From Paenibacillus sp. (GTDB lineage Bacteria > Bacillota > Bacilli > Paenibacillales > NBRC-103111), in contig JARBUQ010000199.1 in NCBI GenBank assembly GCA_029239545.1, positions 1-7,801 of the forward strand: a DNA stretch of 7,801 nucleotides, written 5' to 3'. Within the stretch, counting starts at the first letter, position 1. Every line of letters starts with the position of its first letter. The notes below the pieces were generated by a model that had not been told where the DNA came from, searched no databases, and worked only from the letters and a program-made list of their open reading frames with translations. The position numbers and the translations under genes are program-made. This document shows positions 1 to 5,933 of the stretch, piece after piece.

Positions 1-196
1 GGTACAACGGAGCCGGCAAGCTCCAGGCGAGCGCATATTTCCTTACAAGCTCGAACGCTGGTCGGTCTCCGGTTTTATCTGCATAGTAGCTCAGAAACAT
101 GGCCGAGATGTACAAGACGCTAACAATGGCCAGCAGCACGACTGACCAGGAATAAGTGCTCTTGAACAGCTTAGCGAAAAGAAATTCAACATTTCC
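1..196 (-). pseudogene. cydB: Cytochrome bd oxidase subunit II (CydB/YthB-type) fragment, joined in frame to a CydA fragment
   Basis: Reading leftwards from about 196, the minus strand encodes about 65 residues typical of an internal transmembrane stretch of CydB: NVEFLFAKLF, then a long hydrophobic helix (SWSVVLLAIVSVLYISAMFL), then SYYADKTGDRPAFELVRKYALAW. This matches my memory of the YthB branch, where a helix is followed by a short polar turn with GD and an R-x-x-A motif. The frame stays open to the window edge, so the gene continues to the left and its downstream state is unknown. The N-terminal part of CydB (roughly the first 170 residues) is missing. The fragment is instead joined without a frameshift to a CydA block, with the junction somewhere around 188-206. 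CydB normally pairs with CydA in the membrane quinol:O2 oxidoreductase; this piece cannot do so as it stands. Family assignment is fairly sure, and the exact junction is not. Confidence 0.72.
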
Positions 197-568
197 GCTT
201 CGGGTCGTCTCGAAATGCCATTCCATGGCGGCAAGCTTCTCCGGTTGGTATTTGGCCAAATATTTGCCGGACAAGTCGCCTATCAGCGCAGTGGAGATGA
301 GAAACACGGTGGCTGATACCATCGTCAGCTTCAGCGCTTTTTTGTAGTAGATGTGGTTACGCCCCTTCAGAATAGACCATGCAGCAATCGCTGGGGACAA
401 GCAGCCAGAAATGAGCCATCCGATTCTTGAATCGATCCCAAGTGTACAGATAAATCCCCAAAAAGATAGCTTCGAAAAAGAAAGCGAACGTCTCCATGAA
501 AAGCGGCAGTGCCACGGATTGACCGGCAACGCGCATGAAGCTTGGCCATAATATGGGTCATCCTTCAT
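197..568 (-). pseudogene. cydA: Cytochrome bd oxidase subunit I (CydA/YthA-type) remnant with internal deletions
   Basis: An ATG at 568-566 opens with MKDDP, which I recall as the usual N-terminus of YthA-type CydA, 15 bases after the preceding stop codon and behind a weak GGGGTGA-like site. After five codons the frame breaks. The sequence resumes in another frame (about 551-393) with LWPSFMRVAGQ, LPLFMETFAFFFEAIFLG and YTWDRFKNRM, which is the CydA second-helix block with both conserved membrane glutamates (MET and FEA). A second break near 388-396 shifts frame again into AIAAWSILKGRN, YYKKALKLTMV, IGDLSGKYLAKYQPEKLAAMEWHFET, the block before the quinol loop. The quinol loop and the C-terminal half are absent. 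Relative to E. coli CydA, the stretches that would hold the heme ligands His19, His186 and Met393 are all missing. A normal CydA has about 450-470 residues; roughly 120-130 remain here. It is almost certainly non-functional. An assembly artefact is the main alternative. Confidence 0.78.
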
Positions 569-583
569 GGTTCTTCACCCCAG

Positions 584-844
584 CTATTTCTTTTTTATTT
601 TCCAAATGAGGCTGATAATAAGCAAGATTATGATTACTGCCTGTATCGTCAGTGCAGTTGGACTCATACTAGTGATCTTTTCCCATAAGGGCTCAGCATT
701 CCCTTGAACCGCATCGCGGGTGTACTCAAATCCTTTCGGAATAACAGTAAATATTATTAAAAACCAGTGTGGCGAGAATGCGGCGTAATGTTTTGATTCC
801 TTCTGTTGATAATTGCCGAAAAAAGTCTTAAAATATACTTTAGA
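584..844 (-). pseudogene. Startless open frame, C-terminal part of an unrecognised membrane protein, upstream of the cydA remnant
   Basis: The minus strand is open for 86 codons between a TGA at 847-845 and a TAG at 586-584. The translation includes FGNYQQKESKHYAAF, then HWFLIIFTVIPKGFEYTRDA, and ends with a clear membrane helix, LTIQAVIIILLIISLIW, capped by KIKKK. The helix followed by a lysine-rich tail looks like a real membrane anchor with a cytoplasmic end. There is no ATG at a sensible place (the first is only in TSMSP near the end) and no ribosome binding site in front. The stop lies 15 bases before the MKDDP start of cydA, so it probably was the preceding gene of the same operon. The predicted gdhA promoter falls inside the frame, which suggests that its 5' part has been lost. 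I do not recognise the family. A chance open frame is possible, although the tail makes that less likely. Confidence 0.4.
806..834 (+). promoter_or_regulatory. Sigma-A-type promoter of gdhA
   Basis: TTGATA (806-811, five of six to TTGACA), a 17-base spacer, and TAAAAT (829-834, five of six to TATAAT). Transcription would start near 841, giving a leader of about 48 bases before the gdhA ATG. No other promoter upstream of gdhA is as good. A TATACT at 834-839 overlaps but has no fitting -35 box. Confidence 0.7.
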
Positions 845-888
845 TCATAAAGAGACATATAAATAGGGAATGGGAAGGGAATTACAGA

Positions 889-2238
889 ATGAGCATAGCT
901 AGAGAGTACGTTGATGAGGTTTATAAAACAGTAAGAGCCCGCAATCGGGGCGAGTATGAGTTTCACCAGGCAGTTAAAGAAATATTGGATTCGCTTGTAC
1001 CCGTATTCGAGAAACATCCGAAGTACAGAGAAGCAGGCATACTAGAGCGTATGGTAGAGCCGGAACGTGTGATCTCCTTCCGTGTTCCATGGGTAGACGA
1101 TCATGGCAAGACGATCGTGAACCGCGGCTTCCGGGTACAATTCAATAGTGCGATCGGACCCTACAAGGGCGGACTTCGATTCCACCCGACTGTTAATGCC
1201 AGCATTATCAAGTTTCTTGGATTCGAGCAGACGTTCAAGAACTCCTTGACCGGTCAAGCTATCGGTGGAGGCAAGGGAGGCTCAGACTTCGATCCTAAGG
1301 GCAAATCCGACGGAGAAGTGATGCGCTTCACCCAAAGCTTTATGACCGAGCTATGCAAGTATATAGGCCCTGACGAGGACGTTCCTGCGGGCGATATCGG
1401 GGTAGGCGCGCGTGAGATCGGTTTTATGTTCGGTCAGTACAAAAGGATTCGCGGAGGCTTTGAAGCAGGGGTATTAACAGGCAAAGGCTTGTTGTACGGC
1501 GGAAGCTTAACGAGAACAGAAGCAACAGGTTATGGTGCGGTGTATTTCTTAAATGAAATGCTTAAGTATAATGGATTGTTCATGGAAGGCAGCACGGTTG
1601 TTGTATCCGGCTCAGGGAACGTATCCATCTACGCGATTGAGAAAGCAGCCCAGCTGGGAGCCAAGGTTGTAGCTTGCAGTGATTCCAACGGATATGTGTA
1701 CGATCCGGAAGGCATTAATCTCAGCACACTGAAGCGTCTTAAGGAAGTAGATCGTGCGAGATTAAGCGAGTATGTCAATACTCACCCGAATGCGACCTAC
1801 ACCGAGGGCTGTAACGGTATTTGGAATATTCCATGTGACATCGTCCTTCCGTGTGCTACACAAAATGAGATCGATGAGGAATCGGCTCGAACATTGGTAG
1901 CTAATGGCGTGAAGGCTGTAGTGGAAGGCGCTAATATGCCTTCGACCTATGAAGCGATTGAAGTGTTCCTGGAGCATAAAGTATTGTTCGGTCCAGCCAA
2001 AGCTGCCAATGCTGGCGGTGTGGCGGTGTCTGCGCTTGAGATGTCACAGAATAGCATGAGACAGTCCTGGACATTCGAAGAAGTCGATGCCAAGCTTCAT
2101 GATATCATGACTAATATTTACCATAATAGTGTGCGTGCAGCTGCTGAGTATGGCCATGAGGGCAACCTGGTTGTGGGCGCTAATATCGCTGGTTTCTTGA
2201 AAGTAGCCGATTCTATGATGGCTCAAGGGATTGTATAA
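889..2238 (+). CDS. gdhA: NADP-specific glutamate dehydrogenase
   Basis: Catalyses the reversible reductive amination of 2-oxoglutarate by ammonium to L-glutamate with NADPH, in the cytoplasm, linking carbon and nitrogen metabolism. The 449 residues fit the hexameric class I enzymes (about 447 in E. coli). Visible motifs in order: substrate-binding PYKGGLRFHP (Lys93), TFKNSLTG (Lys117), the catalytic-lysine block GGGKGGSDFDPKGKS (Lys129, equivalent to E. coli Lys128), DVPAGDIGVGAREIGFM with the conserved Asp169, and then the Rossmann fold with GSGNVSIYAIEKA (241-253) and ACSDSNG. A serine follows Asp265 at the end of the second strand, as in NADP-preferring enzymes such as E. coli GdhA (SDSSG). 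ATG at 889 is preceded by GGAAGGGA (873-880) with an 8-base spacer. It has its own promoter and terminator, so it is probably monocistronic. Identity is very secure; coenzyme preference is inferred. Confidence 0.97.
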   Translation: MSIAREYVDEVYKTVRARNRGEYEFHQAVKEILDSLVPVFEKHPKYREAGILERMVEPERVISFRVPWVDDHGKTIVNRGFRVQFNSAIGPYKGGLRFHPTVNASIIKFLGFEQTFKNSLTGQAIGGGKGGSDFDPKGKSDGEVMRFTQSFMTELCKYIGPDEDVPAGDIGVGAREIGFMFGQYKRIRGGFEAGVLTGKGLLYGGSLTRTEATGYGAVYFLNEMLKYNGLFMEGSTVVVSGSGNVSIYAIEKAAQLGAKVVACSDSNGYVYDPEGINLSTLKRLKEVDRARLSEYVNTHPNATYTEGCNGIWNIPCDIVLPCATQNEIDEESARTLVANGVKAVVEGANMPSTYEAIEVFLEHKVLFGPAKAANAGGVAVSALEMSQNSMRQSWTFEEVDAKLHDIMTNIYHNSVRAAAEYGHEGNLVVGANIAGFLKVADSMMAQGIV

Positions 2239-2252
2239 AAAAGGAATTAGTC

Positions 2253-2290
2253 ACAAACCGTCCGGCGTTGATACGCTGGGCGGTTTGTTT
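2253..2290 (+). terminator. Intrinsic terminator of gdhA
   Basis: A 15-bp stem (2253-2267 with 2274-2288, two G-T wobbles, otherwise fully paired) closes a six-base loop TTGATA. It begins 14 bases after the gdhA stop. The right arm ends in TTTGT and continues TTTCATT, a short and imperfect T-tract. The length and position make it a convincing terminator that separates gdhA from the next gene. Confidence 0.8.
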
Positions 2291-2336
2291 CATTGTATCA
2301 GCGGCAAGGTTATATCTCATAATAATCATGTTAATT

Positions 2337-2341
2337 GGAGG
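2337..2341 (+). promoter_or_regulatory. Ribosome binding site that fixes the start of the CorA-like gene
   Basis: GGAGG lies 8 bases before ATG 2350. A TTG at 2335 in the same frame overlaps this site and so cannot be the start. ATG 2356, two codons further on, would have a 14-base spacer and is less likely. Confidence 0.75.
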
Positions 2342-2349
2342 CAAGGCGG

Positions 2350-3774
2350 ATGAACATGGAATTAGAGGATAAGAGGCTGGCAAGTGCGCTGCATACGTTC
2401 ATTTTTCCTTTTTCGATAAAGGAAAAATGTTATTCCGAGCTAAAGCAGGAATTTGAGCAGAATGGGTTTGAATTTTTTCTGTTAGACAAGCTCGATCTGG
2501 AGCACGCCTATTATGGTGAGAAATATTCGGTAAACCACCTGAAGATGGAAAGATTTTATTTGCCCTTCACCGCTAATATCCTGTTCCCCCATGAAGAGGA
2601 TGAGGAACGTTTCCAGCGATTCTCCAAGCTTCTGAATTATTCGTGTGAGCTCAGAACACCTCTATTTAACATTCCGTTTCGAATAGTGTCTGTGGATATT
2701 TTTATGTGTCCCTTTCAGCTGGGGCTAATTACGATTCGTACAGAGCTCCTGTCACCCGGGATCAAGTATTCACTAGCTCTTGAGTTTGCGAGTCGATTCA
2801 GGGTTCTTCAGGACGTGAATCCACAGGATGATACAACATTTATTAGTTATCAGGATATTGAGTTTGAAGAGGCTGAGCAGTTTATTTTTAAAAAATTGAC
2901 GCCATTTATCGTTCCCTTCCTGGACAAATCGGGTGTGGAGGGTGCTTATTTTGAAACTTTGCCATTTTTTGTGGATGAGAGGATGTATGTGCAGAGCGTA
3001 TATCAATTCGAAGAGGAGGTTGTCATTGATACGAAGGATCTATTCCTGGCTGCCCAGCTAGACGGAGTCAACTTCAACGGACAGCCGTTCATCAGCTCCA
3101 CCAATCCAACCTACATTGAGGAATATTGTGAGCAGCATTGTTATAGTCGATGGAGTCCAAATACGTTTCATATCGTCAATGAGCATTCTTTTAATTGCAT
3201 TACGAATAACAGCAGAGAGTCCGTGTCGCTGGCCAATCAGATGTATGGCTCTTATTACTATGGACTGCTGCTGCATCTGTTTCACAAAATTGTCCTGCTT
3301 AAGTTATCCAACCGCTACTCACGCATAAAGCTCGAAAAGGACAAAGATGCGATTGAGGACCTGATTCGCTCCATCACCGCGTTCTCCTCCAGATATTATT
3401 TTAAAGAGCTTATTTCCCAATCCCAAGGTAAAGAGCTGTTCAATCAAGTAAGAAGCATATTCGGAAATCAAGAGCTGTACGCCGATGTAAAGCAGACACT
3501 GACTGATCTTTTCAAATATCAGGATCAGTTCTCGTCTAAAAGGCATGGCAATCTGCTGCTAGTCCTGACCATCTATTCGGTTGTCGGCGGAATTTATGGA
3601 ATGAATTTGGTAATTGAGGATCTGAAAAAGGATATTACAATGAGCAGCCTTGTGGAGTATACGCTATTCGAGTGGATTGCTCTTTTCGTGGCGTTCAGCG
3701 GGATTATAGTCGGGTTCCTGTTAGGTACAATTGTGCTGAAAAACTGGGTGAAGGACAAGCTGAGCAAACGTTAA
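2350..3774 (+). CDS. Unrecognised 474-residue protein with a CorA-like two-helix C-terminus (GIYGMN)
   Basis: I do not recognise the first 340 residues or so; they look cytoplasmic, with no signal peptide, and are rich in Phe, Tyr and acidic residues. From about 320 the sequence becomes helical and charged (RYSRIKLEKDKDAIEDLIRS, later ELYADVKQTLTDLFKYQDQF), like a stalk. It leads into a first membrane helix at about 401-417 that ends in GGIYGMN (Met418, Asn419). A 22-residue loop with several acidic residues follows, then a second helix (about 442-463, WIALFVAFSGIIVGFLLG) and a basic tail, KNWVKDKLSKR. This is the CorA layout: long stalk helix, TM1 ending in the YGMN selectivity signature, outer loop, TM2, basic C-terminus. 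Differences are the greater length (474 against 316 for the corA beside it), a TM1 shorter by about seven residues and a longer loop. I infer a divergent member of the CorA/2-TM-GxN group, possibly a cation channel. The start is ATG 2350 behind GGAGG. No convincing promoter was found in the 60 bases after the gdhA terminator. It converges on corA. Confidence 0.85.
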   Translation: MNMELEDKRLASALHTFIFPFSIKEKCYSELKQEFEQNGFEFFLLDKLDLEHAYYGEKYSVNHLKMERFYLPFTANILFPHEEDEERFQRFSKLLNYSCELRTPLFNIPFRIVSVDIFMCPFQLGLITIRTELLSPGIKYSLALEFASRFRVLQDVNPQDDTTFISYQDIEFEEAEQFIFKKLTPFIVPFLDKSGVEGAYFETLPFFVDERMYVQSVYQFEEEVVIDTKDLFLAAQLDGVNFNGQPFISSTNPTYIEEYCEQHCYSRWSPNTFHIVNEHSFNCITNNSRESVSLANQMYGSYYYGLLLHLFHKIVLLKLSNRYSRIKLEKDKDAIEDLIRSITAFSSRYYFKELISQSQGKELFNQVRSIFGNQELYADVKQTLTDLFKYQDQFSSKRHGNLLLVLTIYSVVGGIYGMNLVIEDLKKDITMSSLVEYTLFEWIALFVAFSGIIVGFLLGTIVLKNWVKDKLSKR

Positions 3775-3785
3775 ACGAGCTGGAG

Positions 3786-4736
3786 TTATCGAAACCAGCC
3801 CTTAAACTTAAACCAGGAGAACATGCCAATGCCAATCGACAGCATTACAGCAAGGGTAATAAAGTAACCATACTTCCAATTGAGCTCAGGCATAAAGTAA
3901 AAATTCATCCCGTAAATACCGGCAATAAAAGTAAGAGGCATGAAAATAGTGGTGATTACGGTCAAAGTTTTCATAATGTTGTTCATTCTGTATGAATTGA
4001 CAGATATAAAATTATCGCGAATGTCAGAGGTTATTTCTCGACTGGATTCAATCATTTCGCTCAGCTTCAGCAGATGGTCATGAACATCCCGAAAATAGGC
4101 ATGAAATTTTTTGATCCCCTCAATCTTCTCTGAATTAATCATTCGGTATAACAGATCACGCATAGGAAAGATCGTTTTTCTAATTTGAAGCAAATCCGCT
4201 CTGATATCGAATACTTCGTCCATAATTTGCTTGGAGGATAATTTGGAGCTGCCGCCCTCAAGACCGAGCAGACTGTCCTCAGTTTGATACACAACCGGAA
4301 AATAATAATCAACTAACTTATCTATAACCGCATACGAGGCATAAATAGGACCTTTGTCCAGCGATTTGGTATCCGTACAGAGCTTCTCGTGAAAATCAGT
4401 GATTGCTTGTTGAGGCTCCGAGTGATAAGTTACGATAAAATTTCTTCCCAGAAATAAATCGACTTCCGCCGCTTCCAGAGTTGCTGGATTAATAGAATGG
4501 AGCACAAGGAAATGATGATCCTCGAAGTGGTCCATTTTGGGTCTTTGCAGGAAATTCAGGCAATCCTCAATTGCGAGTGGATGAAAATGAAAGTATGAAT
4601 CCAGGAAGCTGGCTTCGTACTCAGTAGGACAATCAAAATCGACCCAGAACCAGTCGATTTCTGCAGACTGCAGATTCTCAAGCTGCAGATTGTGCAAGAT
4701 CGTTTTGTGCTTGGTTATCGCGGTTACCCGTATCAT
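3786..4736 (-). CDS. corA: CorA family magnesium/divalent cation channel
   Basis: Encodes a CorA-type pentameric inner-membrane channel for Mg2+ (some members carry Co2+, Ni2+ or Zn2+). From ATG 4736 the protein has 316 residues, normal for the family. The N-terminal soluble domain contains WFWVDFDCPTEYE, HPLAIEDCLN and QRPKMDHFEDHHFLVLHS, the typical CorA start; then LGRNFIVTYHS, a long stalk region (RADLLQIRKTIFPMRDLLYRMI, HLLKLSEMIESSREITSDIRD), and the pore end: TM1 (about 254-278) finishing in FIAGIYGMNF, loop FMPELNWKYG, TM2 and the basic tail KFKGWFR. An upstream in-frame ATG at 4742 lies almost on the ribosome binding site (GAGGG, 4748-4744), so ATG 4736 with a 7-base spacer is the better start. 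Divergent from the AraC gene, convergent with the CorA-like gene. The family is certain; which ion it carries is not. Confidence 0.96.
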   Translation of the reverse strand: MIRVTAITKHKTILHNLQLENLQSAEIDWFWVDFDCPTEYEASFLDSYFHFHPLAIEDCLNFLQRPKMDHFEDHHFLVLHSINPATLEAAEVDLFLGRNFIVTYHSEPQQAITDFHEKLCTDTKSLDKGPIYASYAVIDKLVDYYFPVVYQTEDSLLGLEGGSSKLSSKQIMDEVFDIRADLLQIRKTIFPMRDLLYRMINSEKIEGIKKFHAYFRDVHDHLLKLSEMIESSREITSDIRDNFISVNSYRMNNIMKTLTVITTIFMPLTFIAGIYGMNFYFMPELNWKYGYFITLAVMLSIGIGMFSWFKFKGWFR

Positions 4737-4743
4737 CAACATT

Positions 4744-4748
4744 CCCTC
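4744..4748 (-). promoter_or_regulatory. Ribosome binding site that fixes the corA start
   Basis: GAGGG on the minus strand is 1 base from ATG 4742 but 7 bases from ATG 4736. The second spacing is the productive one, so the protein begins MIRVTAITKH and not MLMIRVT. Confidence 0.65.
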
Positions 4749-4789
4749 ATCTCGTTGCTTTGATGAGCTTTTATGTGCCCATAGGTCTC

Positions 4790-4818
4790 ATTATAAAGCG
4801 ATAGCTATCATTTTCCAA
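4790..4818 (-). promoter_or_regulatory. Sigma-A-type promoter of corA, with a palindrome in the spacer
   Basis: On the minus strand TTGGAA (4818-4813, four of six) is followed by a 17-base spacer and a perfect TATAAT (4795-4790). The leader before ATG 4736 would be about 47 bases, too short for a Mg2+-sensing M-box riboswitch. The spacer contains the perfect 10-bp palindrome GATAGCTATC (4800-4809). Confidence 0.68.
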
Positions 4819-4872
4819 AGGTTTCTTATTTCATCGTCCTAACAGGTCAGCCTATAAATTTGAGAGTAAAGG

Positions 4873-4901
4873 TTGAGATGTTGCTCGCTTTCTCCTATAT
4901 T
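4873..4901 (+). promoter_or_regulatory. Sigma-A-type promoter of the AraC-family gene
   Basis: TTGAGA (4873-4878, five of six), 17-base spacer, TATATT (4896-4901, five of six). Transcription would begin near 4908, about 50 bases before the ATG. It is back to back with the corA promoter, with about 55 bases between the two -35 boxes. Confidence 0.68.
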
Positions 4902-4944
4902 AATGAATAGGAACAAGCAGAGAAATGTAATTTAACGATAGGTT

Positions 4945-4951
4945 GAGGTGA
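4945..4951 (+). promoter_or_regulatory. Ribosome binding site that fixes the AraC-family start
   Basis: GAGGTGA abuts an in-frame GTG at 4952 but is 6 bases from ATG 4958, so translation most probably begins at the ATG with MFFQDLRLQN. Confidence 0.65.
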
Positions 4952-4957
4952 GTGTCG

Positions 4958-5824
4958 ATGTTCTTTCAGGATTTGCGCCTGCAGAATGAGCTGTATATTG
5001 TTCAGAAGTTCGGCGCTCTAACTGACCATGAGGTGCATATGCACGATGCGCTGGAGATTAGTGTGGTGCTGAATGAGGAAGCCAACTTCCGGACGCTGAA
5101 GCGCGATTATTACGGGCAGTCAGGCGACGTCTTCCTGTATCGACCCTTCGAGCCGCATTTCAACCTGACACGTGATTCGAGCAAGCCGGTGGAATGGATC
5201 ATGGTGCTGTTCTCTCCGTCCGTCATTCGATTGATACCGGAAGGGTACAAGCTGCTCGCTCCCTTTTATGCGGTTGAGTTATATTCACCCTTCATCCCCA
5301 GCGATTCTGTTTGCGCAGCTCAGGTGCGAGCATCTGCCGAAGCGGCGGTGAAGGAGGAGCGTGCCCGGGAACCGGGCTGGCAGGCCAAGCAGTGGACATG
5401 TCTGATCGATATTATCGTCGCTATTTATCGTCATTATCATCTGTACTCAACGTCAGGAGGAGCTGGCGAGGAGGAGAGTGGACATGAGGGTATTATTCGT
5501 TCAATCGAATATTTACTTTCTCATTTTGCTGGTGATGTGGATGTTGAAGAGATGATAGCTTTATCAGGGCTCGGTAAAACGTGGTTTTATCGTTCTTTTC
5601 GCCGTGTTACGGGTGTGACTCCGAATGTGTTCATTAACAAGCTTCGCTTGCAGCAGGCCTCGTCCATGCTGATGCATAGTGCGAAATCCGTAACGGATAT
5701 CGCTTTTGAATGCGGGTTTCACTCACTCAGCTATTTCAATAAGGAGTTCAAACGCTTCTGGGGAGTTACTCCGCGGGAGCAGCGCAGGCAGGCTATGCAT
5801 TCACGCCCGATCATCGGAGATTAA
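4958..5824 (+). CDS. AraC family transcriptional regulator with N-terminal cupin domain
   Basis: A 288-residue two-domain DNA-binding regulator. The N-terminal half is the small-molecule-sensing cupin: HEVHMHDALEISVVL carries the usual His-x-His and Glu cluster (His27, His29, Glu33), followed by GDVFLYRPFEPHF (His67), a typical second cupin motif. The C-terminal hundred residues form the AraC DNA-binding domain with two helix-turn-helix units: about 196-219 (VEEMIALSGLGKTWFYRSFRRVTG) and about 245-269 (VTDIAFECGFHSLSYFNKEFKRFWG), the latter ending in the family signature GVTPREQR. Regulators of this kind usually respond to sugars or related metabolites and activate neighbouring genes. Here no transport operon is adjacent: corA diverges and the PhyH-like gene converges, so the target is unknown. 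The protein has the normal length for the family and no damage. Confidence 0.95.
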   Translation: MFFQDLRLQNELYIVQKFGALTDHEVHMHDALEISVVLNEEANFRTLKRDYYGQSGDVFLYRPFEPHFNLTRDSSKPVEWIMVLFSPSVIRLIPEGYKLLAPFYAVELYSPFIPSDSVCAAQVRASAEAAVKEERAREPGWQAKQWTCLIDIIVAIYRHYHLYSTSGGAGEEESGHEGIIRSIEYLLSHFAGDVDVEEMIALSGLGKTWFYRSFRRVTGVTPNVFINKLRLQQASSMLMHSAKSVTDIAFECGFHSLSYFNKEFKRFWGVTPREQRRQAMHSRPIIGD

Positions 5825-5852
5825 GGGAAGGAACGGCTGACCTTAATACCTT

Positions 5853-5913
5853 CCATAAACAAACACCCAAGCTAGTCCGGTCAGCAGAGAGCCAACCGCA
5901 CTAGCTTGGGTGT
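5853..5913 (-). terminator. Intrinsic terminator of the PhyH-like gene (long hairpin)
   Basis: A perfect 14-bp inverted repeat (5863-5876 with 5900-5913) encloses 23 bases. These can pair further (CGGT with ACCG) beyond one mismatch. On the minus strand the stem is followed by TTTGTTTATGG, so it fits a terminator for the oxygenase transcript, starting about 20 bases after its stop. On the plus strand the stem is followed by AATAATAAG, not T-rich. It could still slow transcription from the AraC-family gene, whose stop is 38 bases away. Confidence 0.8.
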
Positions 5914-5933
5914 AATAATAAGCTTACTCTTCA

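Noticed and set aside
367..561. Minus-strand 64-codon frame beginning MTHIMAKLH
   Set aside because: It is an alternative frame through the cydA remnant; the CydA motifs are in the neighbouring frames.
757..1017. Minus-strand open frame of 86 codons overlapping the start of gdhA
   Set aside because: Over half of it is antisense to the conserved gdhA N-terminus, it has no ribosome binding site and resembles no protein.
3779..3799. Possible shared terminator hairpin GCTGG/CCAGC between the convergent CorA-like and corA genes
   Set aside because: Only five base pairs around an 11-base loop that contains the corA stop, with no T-tract on either strand.
3672..3995. Plus-strand 107-codon open frame across the end of the CorA-like gene and into corA
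   Set aside because: It covers two well-supported genes in other frames and has no ribosome binding site or recognisable motif.
4737..4790. M-box (Mg2+) riboswitch in the corA leader
   Set aside because: The leader predicted from the promoter is about 47 bases, much shorter than an M-box, and no terminator hairpin is present.
5821..5854. Two short alternative hairpins just after the AraC-family stop (TTAAGG/CCTTAA and GGAAGG/CCTTCC)
   Set aside because: Six base pairs each, mutually exclusive and without a following T-run. The 14-bp hairpin next to them is a far better terminator.
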